Below, piece after piece: positions 1 to 12,680 of a stretch of DNA of 64,000 nt (position 1 is the first letter of the stretch; each line of letters begins with the position of its first letter). The stretch is from Bretschneidera sinensis (taxonomy: Eukaryota; Streptophyta; Magnoliopsida; Brassicales; Akaniaceae). The notes under the pieces were generated by a model. It was not told the origin of the DNA. It saw only the letters and a list, made by a program, of their open reading frames with translations, and made no database searches. The DNA lies in contig CM043698.1 of the NCBI GenBank assembly GCA_023935145.1, positions 14,802,001 through 14,866,000 of the forward strand, read 5' to 3'. Position numbers and translations under genes: made by a program.

Positions 1-2040
1 TAATTTTTTCCAAAAAAAAAAAAAAAAATCGTGTTTCCAAATTAATTAAAGGATCACATTTTGGTTTTCCGATTCTCAAGTAACAAGAAGATGTTAAGTG
101 ATTCACTTTTTCTATTAAGATTTCTTTCTCCTGCTTTTAGTGGGTAGACATTTTAAAAGATTTTCCACTTCAAGATTTTATCTCTTACTCCAATGTCGCA
201 CAAAGTTATCAAACTTTTGTTCATTGCTTAATTTGTGGTTGTGGTTTTATGATTTTGCTTGGAATAATTAATTACACGTTGACGGTATAATTATTTGTAT
301 AAATAAGTTTGTTTATGTCAAAAATCATTTGATGATGTCAATAAAGTTTCGATTCACTGATAAAAACATTAAAACTTGGTTACGAGACTTTAAGGTTTTA
401 AATCTAACTTCTATCGATGTGTTAATTATTTGTCTAATTTATTTTTTGATTATTTAACTTTTTTTCATTTTAAATGAGTACCGTGAACAAAATTGTATTT
501 GTGTTTGTATATAGAATTACTTCAATAATAATAAAAAATTTGTTGATAATTTTGTTATAAAAAATTGAAGTTAGTGATATTGTCATAGTCAAATTTGTTA
601 ATGCTTCATTAACGAATGTTTTGAATTGACAAAAAAAAAATGTTCAAGAAAATTAAGTTGAGGAAATCTGAGCCGTTGATGATGACAATGTTGCTGATGA
701 TCGATGAGAGTGGGAAGCAAGGCAAAGTCAAAATATGGTTTGTTAACAGAGCTTCACTAGTCTTTCGACTTTGATAAACCAAATTAAGCCAAGGATAGTC
801 GCCTTAAGAGTCAAAGGAATGAGTGGAAAAACTTGATCTAGATTTCAAGCTATTGATTTTTCCATTTTAGAATCAAATTCACAGAGTTGAAAGATGGGTT
901 TCACAAGTACTTGAAAGTTGAAAGGAAGGCTGATTCTGTCTATTCAAAAACTTTTGTTATGGTATTAACAATTTCAGCTTTGGTAATATTGCTACCTAAA
1001 AAACCACTTAATAATTGGTCATTCACACCCAACGTAGCAAATCTGGAAGATTAGAGTTTTGATCCTTTTGTTCAATTTGCATTTGCAAAATAAATATTTT
1101 AGTGGGCAAAATAATTAGGTTTAATATATATATTCATAAACAAATATCATGTTAAATTCATCAATTTTAATCGGTAATATTTAGTTCAACGGTTATTGTT
1201 TGAAGTCTAAATACTTGGATGGAAATTTAAGATCGAATTTGAGAATTGTTGTGGCATGATCATGGATAGAATACAATGCACCATTTTTTTTTATAAAAAA
1301 AACCTCTAATTTCATTTTTAGTAAGTAACTATAATCTTTTTGTTTCCGATTATGTCACTATGTATTATTCATCCAATTAAAAGATTAAATTTTTTTAGTT
1401 ATCCATCGGTAAAATAATGAAAATTTGATAAATATGGTTTAAAAAAGTATTCAATTTTTTTTTAAAATTTTAAGTTAATAAACATTTATGAAATTAAAAT
1501 CGAAATCATTTCAAAAGGTCAATTGTGACATATAAAGTGTAACGAAATGAGTAAAACTTTATGAAGCATGCGGTACCTTTAGGAAGAAAAAAAAAACAAT
1601 TTGTTTTACTTACCTATTTTATGGTTAAACACGTACTTTTGATGATAAAAACAAAATATTAAAAATAAAATAAAAAAGTAATTTTATTATTAAAAATATA
1701 AATCTTATAATCAAAAAAATATTTTTATAAATTGTCTTTTTCTTTTGTAAAGGCACTTTATAGCCACCAATTTTAAATTAAAATCTTCTGCACTAAATAA
1801 AGAGAAAAATTAAATACATTGAAATATGATTTGGCCCCTCCCCCTTCTTTCATGTTTAGATATACATTGAATAAAATCCTACTGACAGGAAAGGTATATG
1901 AAATGTGGACCACCAAAGAAGGCCAAAAAGGCAACTCCACATGTCAAAGTTTATCAAACAAAAACAACCCACACGCTGTTCTCAAAGAACATGGAAATAT
2001 GCTGCAATTTCATGGAAGACAGATTTGACATTACCCTTTT
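1..2040. other. Intergenic AT-rich DNA, no gene recognised
   Basis: I see no credible coding exon in this stretch. It is very AT-rich with many homopolymer A and T runs. A short ORF at 1819-2028 lies directly upstream of the transporter promoter and has no family resemblance, so it is treated as chance. The stretch probably contains the distal promoter of the NPF gene. Confidence 0.6.
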
Positions 2041-2057
2041 ATTGATACTAGTGTTTT

Positions 2058-2151
2058 CCACGTGGTCATAGTGCGTGTGGGGCTTAAACTCATCTTAGAG
2101 AGAGTTTCATTTTGCCTAGAATCTAGTAAGGCGGGGCTTGGCCTTATAAAT
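2058..2151 (+). promoter_or_regulatory. Core promoter of the NPF gene with G-box and TATA box
   Basis: A perfect palindromic G-box, CCACGTGG, is at 2058-2065 and a TATA box, TATAAAT, at 2145-2151. The start codon is at 2331, which leaves a leader of roughly 150 bases if transcription begins about 30 bases after the TATA box. That leader is rich in GA and CT runs, as many plant leaders are. G-boxes with the ACGT core are bound by bZIP and bHLH factors and serve as abscisic acid or light elements; the regulatory role here is inferred. Confidence 0.5.
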
Positions 2152-2330
2152 TAGCACAAACCCACTTGCCTCAAATTCAGAATAGAGTAAGACAACCATC
2201 ACTCTGCTCTGAAAAAAAGAAAGAAAAGAAAAAGTCTCTCTCTCTTTCTCTGTACTCTATACTCTATAGAGAAAGAGAATTTTGTGTGTTGAGAAACAGA
2301 AAGAGATAATTAAGGAGAAAGAAGAGAGAA

Positions 2331-5300
2331 ATGGAAACGGAAACGAAAAGGCAAAATGTTAATAAAGGAGAGAGCATGTGGTTGATGGCTCAAGAAACCA
2401 CTGTTGATTGGAGAGGTAGGCCTTCCAACCCTAACAAGCATGGGGGTACCAGAGCTGCTGCATTTGTTCTTGGTATGTTCCTCTCTCTCTCTCTCTCTCT
2501 CTGCCCCATATAAAACCACTGTTGGAACAAACTCAAACAAACACCAAGACGCCACCAACAAACGACCACAACAAAGTGCTTATATATACATACAGATGTT
2601 AATTTGATGGTGAAAGCAATGGGTTTAAATTTTCACTAAAACTATTAGTTTCTGGGTTCACTCAATTAATCTCTTGTTATAATGATTTATTTGTTCCTTT
2701 ATTTATTTATTTATTTGTCTATTTGATTAATTTCAGGGCTTCAAGCATTTGAGATAATGAGCATTGCTGCAGTTGGGAACAACCTCATAACATATGTGAT
2801 AAATGAGATGCACTTCTCATTGTCAAAGTCAGCAAACATAGTGACAAACTTTGTTGGGACTGTCTTTCTCTTGGCCCTCTTTGGTGGTTTCCTATCAGAT
2901 TCTTATCTTGGGAGCTTCTGGACCATGCTTATCTTTGGCTTTGTGGAGCTTTCTGTATGCTTAGCATTCCTTTCATATCACCTTTTCCTTTTCTTTTTAA
3001 TTTCTTTCCTTTTTGTCTCTCTCTAGCTAACCTCTCAATCACCCATCAATAAAATATTAATTAGTGACCTTTTTAATAATTATAATCTATGTTTTCTTTA
3101 GCTAATTAAAAAGATTAAACCACATTCATTAATTATGACTTTAATTAATTCTTGTTGTGTAAACTTAATTAATTTTGCAGGGTTTCATATTACTATCAGT
3201 TCAAGCACATCTTCCTCAACTAAAGCCACCTCAATGCAACATGTTAATTGATGGAGAGCTTTGTGTAGAAGCAAAGGGGTTTAAGGCCTTAATATTCTTT
3301 GTGGCACTTTACTTGGTGGCATTAGGAAGTGGATGTGTTAAGCCAAACATGATTGCTCATGGGGCTGACCAATTCAATCAAAACAACCCTAAGCACTCCA
3401 AGAAGCTCTCCACATACTTCAATGCTGCTTACTTTGCCTTCTCCATGGGTGAACTTGTTGCCCTAACAATTCTTATATGGGTCCAAACTCATTCTGGTAT
3501 GGATGTTGGCTTTGGAGTCTCCGCGGCTGCCATGGCTATGGGATTGATCAGCTTGGTTTCTGGCACACTATATTACAGAAACAAGCCCCCTCAAGGAAGC
3601 ATCTTCATCCCCATTGCCCAAGTAATTAATTAACTTTTCCTAATTAATTAGCCTCTCTTTTAAATTTTCACATGTATATTAAAAGTGCATTTGATGAATA
3701 CGATGGGATAAGATAATATCATTTTTTTTCTCATGATTATGTTTTGTGGATATGATGCAAGGAAGATTTTCATCGGTGACATATTAAAGTCATTCGGTTT
3801 TGGAGTTTAGTATGAGATATCTCATCTTTCAAGATGTCTATCTTATACTATTTTCATGTTAATCATGCCCATCAAATACAACCTAAATATATATATTTTT
3901 ATAAACATATTATTAACATTAGTAGTATATATTTTAATTTTATTCATGTTTTATTTTTTTTTTTAATTGTTTGGTTATTTTAGTGTAACATTGAATATAT
4001 AATTCATTTGACTAATCTTCCTTGATTATGTCAGAGAATTTATTCGTACTAGATGGTTGATGATGATCATGACCTCAAAAATATACTGATCACTAAATTA
4101 ATTATTTAGTAGTTCGCTTTGTGCCAATAAATAGTAGACCTATTTTAGTGGTACCAATCAAGAGTATACAATTAATGGGCTTCACTGTTTGGCTGATTAC
4201 GTATGAAGTTTTGTTAAAAAAAATAAATTAAAGATGTGGCTACTGAAGAATGCTGTCTTCTGACTCATAACAATATCTTATATATTTGTGCATTTTGAAT
4301 TTAATAATCCCCAAGTGGATATTCTCTGTTTTTATCCTTTTTAATTCTTTAACTTTTTCAGGTTTTCGTAGCAGCCATATTAAAGAGAAAGCAAATTTGT
4401 CCATCTAACCCACAGATGCTTCTTCATGTAAACCAAAACAATGTTGTGTCCTCTGGCTCTGCCAATTTATCTCACACCCAAAGGTTCAGGTAAATCGAAA
4501 TTCCATCTCTTTCTTGCTCTTATGGTATTTGAATTCCTTATATATCATGATGATGATAATGGTCAATCTAAACTACATATATCATAAACAGGTTCTTGGA
4601 CAAGGCTTGCATCAAAGTTGAAGATGGGACAAACACAAAGGAAAGTCCATGGAGATTGTGTAGTGTCACGCAAGTAGAGCAAGTGAAGATACTGATTTCA
4701 GTTATTCCGATTTTCGCTTGCACGATTATCTTCAACACCATTTTGGCTCAACTCCAAACATTCTCAGTCCAACAAGGGAGCAAAATGAACACTCAACTCA
4801 CAAAATCTTTCCATATCCCTCCAGCTTCCCTTCAAGCCATTCCTTACATTTTGCTCATCTTTCTAGTCCCTCTGTATGACACATTCTTTGTTCCTTTTGC
4901 TAGAAACATCACTGGCCATGAATCTGGAATTTCTCCCTTAAAACGAATAGGCTTTGGCCTATTTTTCGCAACTTTCTCCATGATTGCTGCTGCCGTTATG
5001 GAGAAGAAAAGAAGAGATTCGCACCAACAATTGTCCATCTTTTGGATCACTCCTCAGTTCTTAATCTTCGGATTATCCGAAATGTTTACAGCAGTAGGAC
5101 TCATTGAATTCTTTTACAAACAATCCTCAAAAGGGATGCAAGCTTTTTTAACAGCAATGACCTATTGCTCATACTCGTTCGGGTTCTACTTTAGTTCAGT
5201 GCTAGTTTCTCTAGTGAACAAGATCACCTCCAGTTCTTCAAATGATGGTTGGCTTAGTGAAAATGATCTCAACAAAGACAGGCTAGATCTTTTCTATTGG

Positions 5301-5450
5301 TTGCTTGCAGTCCTTAGCTTCTTAAACTTCCTCAACTATCTGTTTTGGGCTACATGGCATTCCAGCAATCCACATCATGATCAGAAAAATTATTATGGGG
5401 AGGATTTCATCTCTTCATCAAAAAACATTGGAGATGAAAATATACCTTAA
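2331..5450 (+). CDS. NPF4: NRT1/PTR family (NPF4 clade) transporter, NRT1.13-like
   Basis: Five exons join in frame: 2331-2472, 2737-2954, 3181-3621, 4362-4489 and 4592-5450, giving 595 aa. All introns are GT-AG. The product is a 12-helix major facilitator of the NRT1/PTR (NPF) family, proton-coupled carriers of nitrate, peptides or hormones at the plasma membrane. Family marks include HGG near residue 40, KSANIVTNFVGT, LVALGSGCVKPN and LQTFSVQQG; overall it resembles NPF4 proteins such as AtNPF4.6. The usual ExxE[R/K] proton-coupling motif of helix 1 is degenerate (Q50-A-F-E53-I54). The conserved proline between helices 10 and 11 is serine (S489, codon 5127-5129), as reported for Arabidopsis NRT1.13/NPF4.4, a nitrate transceptor with little transport of its own. 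Subclade assignment is inference. The start chosen is the first ATG after the leader and gives the typical length. Confidence 0.93.
2481..2502. repeat. CT microsatellite in NPF intron 1
   Basis: An uninterrupted CT run lies just inside the first intron, close to the donor site at 2473. A TTTA run lies near the acceptor, at about 2697-2715. Both are simple repeats and likely polymorphic. Confidence 0.9.
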
Positions 5451-7075
5451 ATTGCATCATAAATTAAACTTGGTGCTTTCTTCGCCATTATAGTCTTGTA
5501 TTTTAGGTATAAGAATTATGAAAAACATTAGTATATAAATGCTTAATTCAATGTATCTCTTTGAGGGCATATATAGTTTTTGTAAAGGTGGTGTAGAAGA
5601 ATCCCATAAGGGCACCTAGTAGGTATGTTGGAAACTAAATGTATTTGTTAAAGTATAAAAAAATAATTTGATCTTTTTTCAAATAAACTTAAGCGAGATA
5701 ATTGATAACTCAATTATATTTTAATATGATATCAGAGCTAAAGAATGCTCATTTTTAATTAATATATTTCACACAATACTTTTCTATTTCATATTCAAGG
5801 TTTTTTAGGTTTCACGTGAAAAAAAAAAATCAGTCATTGAATCAACTAGTAAGTGAACCTGAATGTGTTAAAGTATAAAAAAATAATTCGATTTTTTCTT
5901 ATCAATTTAAAATTTTAAAATAATTGATAACCCAATATTTTGTCTTTTCAATTTAGTTTGTATGAAATATCAGAACAATATCATGATTAATAAACAATTG
6001 AAGGTGCAAATTTAGGGAAAAGGGTCCCAACTCCCACATGGATCAAAGAGGAATATTAATGTTGCAAGTCTAACCCGAAAATTACAAGATTCATTGCATT
6101 CTCCCAATGCTTTTGTTTCTCGTTTTTTTATCCACACATCATTTCGTTCCTTTGGATCATGGACTCTCTTTTGAATGACAGAAATGGAACATGTAAGTGG
6201 TGAGGTAGTGCTTTCTTACCTAAAAGGGAGGGGTCCTCCACACCACATCTAACTATTTTGATGTGATACATATGAGCAGTGCTGTTGGATCCATAAAATT
6301 TTATCACCAAATTAGATTACAATAATCAGTTTTTGTCACGTTGTTCACACTTATTTGTTATATTTCTTTCGTTTCATAACTTTTATTTATTTTAATTTTT
6401 TGAATTAATTTTAACTCTTACTTTTTTAAGTATTTTTATCGATTTAAAACTATTAAAAAAATTAGAAACATATGAACTCTATAAGTGTACTTATAAAAAT
6501 TAGACAATTTGTTAATTTAACATAACAAAAAAAAATATTTAATTGAATAAATAGTACAACAACAAAAAATTATGAAAAAAATAATAATAAAAAATTATAA
6601 AATTATTAATCCAACTTTATGAAGTGTCTATTAGTTCATTGTTTTATAGTTATTCCTGTGGTTCTTTTTGGCTCAGTATCTTTACCGAATGAATATATAT
6701 GAAACATAATCAAGCCTCTATCCATAAAGTCAAAAAAGAAAAAAAGTGACCTAGAGAGAGAGTGAAAGAGATCCACTAGAAAAATTACTAGGGTAGTTGT
6801 TTCCATTTTCTTTCATAAAATTCTGCTGAGGGACATGTCTCAAACATGTCTTGATGTTGGGGATAGGCCCCTCCTGCAAAAACGTTAACCATCAATATCC
6901 TCCTAACACCACTGGCAAAATTTTAATAAAAAATGTTTGCTAAATGACTGGCATGGTTCCCCCACCTAAGCTAATAGATACTTGCCTTGTAGCATCGACT
7001 TCCATGCTAGTGTCCACCAAAATCATTGTAAGGTTTTAAATTGCAGTTGCGGTACGTTATGAATGAGTTCGTGCA
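5451..7075. other. Downstream region of the NPF gene, no gene seen
   Basis: This stretch holds the 3' untranslated region of the transporter and then AT-rich intergenic DNA. Two similar segments starting near 5646 and 5868 share a run reading GTTAAAGTATAAAAAAATAA, so they are probably diverged copies of one short repeat. ORFs here, such as 6128-6310 on the minus strand, show no family features. Confidence 0.5.
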
Positions 7076-7086
7076 ATGCTTATCGT

Positions 7087-7969
7087 AATTTTTTTTTGAA
7101 AAGCAAACTTTCTTTATTTATAACACCAAAAGTATATAATAGATCTGTAAGACTTTTGAAAATCAAAAACTACTAAGGTATCAATGAAAAAAAAAAATCG
7201 AACAAAAACATAACTGTAGCAAAAATAAAATTTTAAATTGCTTTGCCTTGACACCAGAAACTCTTCACCGGGATTTGCAAGGAATCACAACCCAAATCGA
7301 AACAACACAATCAAACAACTCATTTGTTTCCTCGCAGTTGAATTTTAACCATAAGGCAGCATCACCAAACAACACAATAAACTTCAAATTTCTGCATCAG
7401 AATTGAAATTAACATCAGGAAAACAAAAGGCATCACAGAAAAAACTCCTAAATTTTATCCTATCTAACCCAGCATGCACCTATCATCAAAGCGCAACAAT
7501 CCCAACGCCTATGAACAGACACAACAAACGCCCTAAAATTCATAGAACTACCAACACATCATAATCTGTAGTATTCACAAACCATACTTCAATAACGTAT
7601 GTATCCTATCTATCAAGAAAAATCAGTAACTAACGTTAAGTTTCAACTCATCAAATAAGAACAATATACACCAATCTCCCATCTCACCGCTATAAACCTA
7701 TCGAATATGGATTATTTCTAGCATCATATACCCAAGCCTTCAAATTTTCAATTATTCTAACCCCTATTTTTGCAAGAGAGTCTGTCATTCCATTTGCCTC
7801 CCTTTTAGTGTGAATGGACACGTAGAATATATCAGAGATCTATTAACACATTCTAGATTCCATTGAATACCCTATTCACTCTCCATGGCCTCATATTTTC
7901 GTTATTAACCCAAGATAGAGCCACAATAGAGTCACCTTCAATCACCATTGAATACCCTGTTCAGTCCCC
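7087..7969 (-). mobile_element. 5'-truncated LINE (non-LTR retrotransposon) with RNase H tail
   Basis: Read on the minus strand, about 7700-7945 encodes the end of a plant LINE RNase H domain, including EGDS-like and REANGMTDSLAK-like segments. The coding trace has stops and frameshifts. The 3' end is marked by a T run at about 7088-7096 (an A tail on the minus strand). The 11-base sequence ATGCTTATCGT is present on both sides, at 7076-7086 and 7970-7980. This is the target-site duplication expected of target-primed reverse transcription, so both ends of the insertion are fixed. Confidence 0.85.
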
Positions 7970-7980
7970 ATGCTTATCGT

Positions 7981-9916
7981 GATTCCTAATATTGCGAATA
8001 AGCCTATCAATAAATTGGATTTTGATCCGGATTGATCAATATGATTGGATATAGGTAGAGGTTTTGATCCACTAATTCGGTTTTGATTTGAATCCGCTGA
8101 TCCATTTGTCAAATAAATCAATTTTGGATTTGCCTTGATCCGCTCTCATAATAGCCTAATCTGATTTTAACATTTTATAATAGTATGTATTATTCTTTGT
8201 AGTATGCATATATGTTTTGGTTTTTTATAATATAGAAATACTATATTTTATAAGTTAACACTCTTTAAGTTTATATGACTTATTTTTAGCAAAAAGTTAT
8301 ATAACTTATTTAAAATACATGTATTTTTAAAAAATAAAATAAAAAATTAGGTTACATAATAAAAGGTAGTCATCTCCCATCTCTAGTGTGAGTGAGATTT
8401 GAACCATAATCTATTGTGCAATAACCAATGACTCAACCAATTAAATTAGCTTACATCGAAAAAATATTAAATCTTTAAAAGAAGTGTAATTTGTTTTAGT
8501 TTATATCATATATTTATTAAGTATATTATAATATAATAAGTTTTTAAAATATTCGTGAAGTAATTTGATAATCTGGTTATAATCCGAATTTCGATGAATC
8601 TAAATATAGATTGAGCTTTAAAATATTTAATATATAATCCTTTAAATATAAACTGATATTTTTAACAAATAGATCCAGATCTACTTCAATCATAATCGAA
8701 TCATTCCGATCCGTTTATAAGTCTAATTGCAAGTGTTTTAACGGGGATCATAGACATATATTGGATCATATGGATTTCTTTCAATTTTGCACAATATAAA
8801 AAGAAATTCTGACCCCAATTAAGTCAGTAGCTCTTTGATGTAATATTTGAAAAGAAAAAAAAATTAGGTTTTGGAATTTTTGTTACAATTACCTCCTTTC
8901 ATATATTAAAAATCTCGTTAGTCTATATATTGATCAAAACTTATTCCAACACACGAAGAAATATGAAATCCACATACTACGCTGTAAATGAAGTTAGTTA
9001 TTTAAAATTCTTTTTAGTTATTTAAAATTCTTTTTTTTATTAGAAAACTATAAATTGATCCTAATTATCTCAAACAATAATAAATCTTAATCTTGATGCA
9101 TTTATGGTCATAATTTTCACAATTTAGTTAATCGTCTATAAATCAAGCAACAGACACAATTACAAAAATAATTCTCACAATTTGACTATCCACTATAAAT
9201 TAAGCAACAAGAACACAAAAGCAATATAAGAAAAAAAAACCATAATCAGGAAAAGCAATCAAAAAAAAAAAAGGGATATGGCCAACCATAATCAAGAAAA
9301 AAATTAAAGAATAAAAATATTTTTAAAAAAATCATACTCCTTTTATCCCGTAATTTTTGTTTTATTGCATTATTCATCTAATTAGATGAATTATTTTTTT
9401 GTTAATGTTAAATTAATAAAGTATCCAATTTAATCAACAAAATTTCTAGAAAAGTAAGTGTCAAATTCCGGGGTTTTTTATATAGCGTATCTTAATCTTT
9501 CATTATCACTATTAAAGGTTAATAGATTTTATGAGGTCAGGTGGTTAAAAAAAGTTTTTTTTTCTTCATTTCCTAAACAAGTAGCTAGGTAAATTAAAGA
9601 AAAATGACCCCAAACCTCAATCGAGGTAGGTTAATGTAATTTTTTTTGGTTGTTATGGTATTGTTTCTCAAGGAATATGAAAATCCCAGAGCGACCTGAC
9701 TTAGGTTTTAATTTTTTTCTCAACTTAATAGCATAAGCTTAAAATCAAGTGAGATAAAGTTTTATGATCTAAGAATAATAATTTTAATTTTTTTAACAAA
9801 ATCATTTTATAAAATCCCCTTTGGCAAGCTCAAACAAATTAACTCAAGTAAGCACAAAAAGCAAAAGTTTAGAAAAAAAATCATACAAAGAGCACAATAG
9901 TAGATGCAAAATTAAA
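7981..9916. other. AT-rich intergenic DNA, no gene seen
   Basis: No coding exon is recognisable. Around 8000-8110 and 8580-8730 the sequence is dense in GATCC and AATCC words, which suggests an old repeat of unknown class. The remainder is A/T-rich with many homopolymers. Confidence 0.5.
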
Positions 9917-10441
9917 AGGATGAATTGTATCGGAAGTCTTTAAACTATTCTAGTACTTATATCTCTTAATTATAAATCTTCAAACTTTCAATTTGTTGTA
10001 GTGTTATTATTTTTATTAATATAATACTTATTTTCTCACTTTTAGATTATTAAATACACTAAATAAAAGTCCCAATAAATTCTATATCTAAACCATTTGG
10101 AAGTCATCCAACAATTTTTGTGAATTAATTTCTTACTGGTGTGGCATTTTTTCTTTTTTATTATTTTTAAAAACAAGAAAATAAGAAACAAATATTTTCA
10201 ATACTAAAAAAAATTCGTATATCTTTCCTTATGGTAGATCAAATTTATCTTTTCATTTGTAAAAAAAATAAGATCAACTTTCTTGTATTATTAAATTTAT
10301 AAGACAATTTCATGAATGAATAATGATTAAAAGGGTTATTACAACTAACTGAAAGTTTGAAATTTTTTTATGTTAAATTTATAGTTTAGGGATATAAGTA
10401 CTAGACAACAATAGTTTATAAATCTCCAGTGCAATTATCCC
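9917..10441. mobile_element. MITE with about 100-bp terminal inverted repeats
   Basis: The first roughly 100 bases match, in reverse complement, the last roughly 100 bases. Both arms contain TAAACTATT, CTAGTACTTATATC and TTCAAACTTTCA in the same order. There is no coding capacity. Long inverted arms suggest a Mutator-type foldback MITE. The flanks are A-rich (ATTAAA on both sides), which may be an imperfect target duplication but cannot be separated from low complexity. Confidence 0.75.
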
Positions 10442-12600
10442 ATATTAAAATAAGTATTATGCAAGTAAGTGAAGAGTGTAGGGTTGAAGAGATGTAAGTA
10501 GAGTATGTGCTGTGGTTCAGCCGGATCAGAATCATATCCAATCCTACGTCTACTTTGCACGAAGCTCCACTCTGCACAACATTCCATTATAATCGACCCA
10601 ACAAGAACCAATATGGAGTTTAAAGGAGTTCACCCTAACTCTTTGATGGAGACTTCATGACTTCTTGCTCTTGTCCTTCTTAATTGAAACTTTAGATGTG
10701 CCAATGTGATTTTTTCACAAGAGAGGAGCGCAAGATGATCTTCTCAATTTCTCTTTGAAACTCTTGATCTTACAATGTGATATTGCTTCAATGTAGCCAA
10801 GACTTGATCACCTTTCTTTAGACAATGGTTCATATGCTAGAATATAAGATCGAAACAACATGAAACCCAAAATCCTTAAGACAAATGGTTCAACTTTTTT
10901 TAATCTAATTTTCACTTTCTTTTCGGTCTTCATTTTTTTTTGGAGTGTTAGTCATTACCTTGGATAATAAAACCGTATTAGAAGCTATATATACCAAACG
11001 GTACCACGTGATTTTGTTACTAGTATACATGTTCCCGCGTTCTTGTTAGAGATGTGCATTATTATTGATGTAGAAAACGAGAAGTTTTTACTTAAAAAGT
11101 TCATCTTACTTCTGGATTCATAAGAAGAGAAAAAAAAATTAAATGTTTTCTTTTATTCTAATGATGAAATGGATTTTTGTACCATATATCTTTCATAAGA
11201 AAAAAAATATTTTTCTTTAACCCAAAGATGAAATAGACTTTTGTATTATATATCTTTCATGGATCCGTGTTACACAATAGAAGACTACTGTCTAGTCCGG
11301 GATTGCTTTTGGTCAACAATCTTAATTTATTGTCAAGTCAGCATACTTGAGGATTCTGAAGGAGAAGTACCCACTAAAACAACAGCTTCTATGGAACAAG
11401 CTTTAGCATCTGGAAAACCCGTCTTTTGCTTGGTTAGTTGCTACAGTCAGTCTGAGTGTCAACTGTGCTATAATAAAGATTGAAACGCAGATCACATCTT
11501 TAGTCAGTAGTGTAGTCCAGCTTCTCAACCTTTATTACTAAGAACACATGCTATATGTTTATTAAATTGCTTCTCTTCATCTTGCTCTAAAAATTGTATG
11601 ATTGGGAGCCCGCAAATGTATCCATAAAAACATCCATTGGCGAGCTCAACAAATCAAGGCACGTCACGTCGCACGAACTTTCCAAATTTTCCGTTTCTAC
11701 CTCTACCCGTGCCTACCTGTTGTGTCGAACTTCCAAAAATTATCACTCAGGAGTCCAGCTGCTCAAATGTTACAAGGATGGAAAATTTACTCCCCATCTT
11801 CGGTCCCAAAATACTTGTACGGATTGTCGATCCTATACCATTTCATTTCTATAGAAAATTTGATACCAAACTAAAGGAATCTAGCTATATTTTCTGATGC
11901 TCCTATTAATCTTCAAAGCATTAATCAAGCCACGTCATCACTGTTGTACCAACTCCACACCTTCAACATAAGATTTGATTCTAGCTGCTATCTATACAAT
12001 CTGAAGGAGGCAGGCTGTCACAGTTTTGTTAATCAAGTACTCCAAAGGATCCGCATCACTGATTCACTTGTTTTTTTCTTTTTCTTCTGTGTACGCCCTA
12101 TATTCATTCACGTCATTCACAATGGGAATACAAAATCCCGCCATCCAGTCCATATGGGCACATCGTTTTTAAATTTCTTTATCATTTTACTTCCGTCTTT
12201 CTCCCTTTAAGTTGGAAAATTTCTTGGGTAAGCTGAGCTACCATATCAACTCGCTTCACATAAAAAAATACACATTGGTTATAACTCTGACTTGATTAGT
12301 TGCCCAGCATACAACTGACGTGATAAGCCCAACCTACCTAAGAATCTCTCCTTGAGCTGAAGTAATAGAAGGTGGAATTGTAGCATCTAGCAGAAAAATC
12401 TCACTCATTTATTGCTAGTGGGTCTATTCTTGTTAATAGCATTTTGGCATCCTGTAGACTATCAATCTATAAAAGCAATGGTAGTTTCGATTAAAAGAAA
12501 AAGGCAAAAAAAAACAGCACCACGAGAACAACCTTTGAAAGTAGAAGAGCTGTTACTTTAGCATCAGCTTCCTAACCCATATATCCCTGCATAGCATGCA
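10442..12600. other. Intergenic DNA with one unrecognised ORF
   Basis: No gene is assigned. Two 34-base near-identical segments at 11163-11196 and 11227-11260 (GATGAAAT and CATATATCTTTCAT-like core) form a direct repeat 64 bases apart. Part of the ORF at 11241-11483 reads like a real exon (EDSEGEVPTKTTASMEQALA) but I cannot name its family. It could be a gene fragment or part of a transposon. The end near 12600 is probably the 3' flank of the SPF30 gene. Confidence 0.4.
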
Positions 12601-12680
12601 CTTCTAAAAATACTCTAAAGGAGGAATCTGTTGGCCACGAAGGCCATCAGGTACATACAGAGCAAAGGGAAAATGGCAAG

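Noticed and set aside
1819..2028. 69-aa ORF upstream of the NPF gene
   Set aside because: It lies in the promoter region, has no recognisable domain, and overlaps the expected upstream regulatory DNA.
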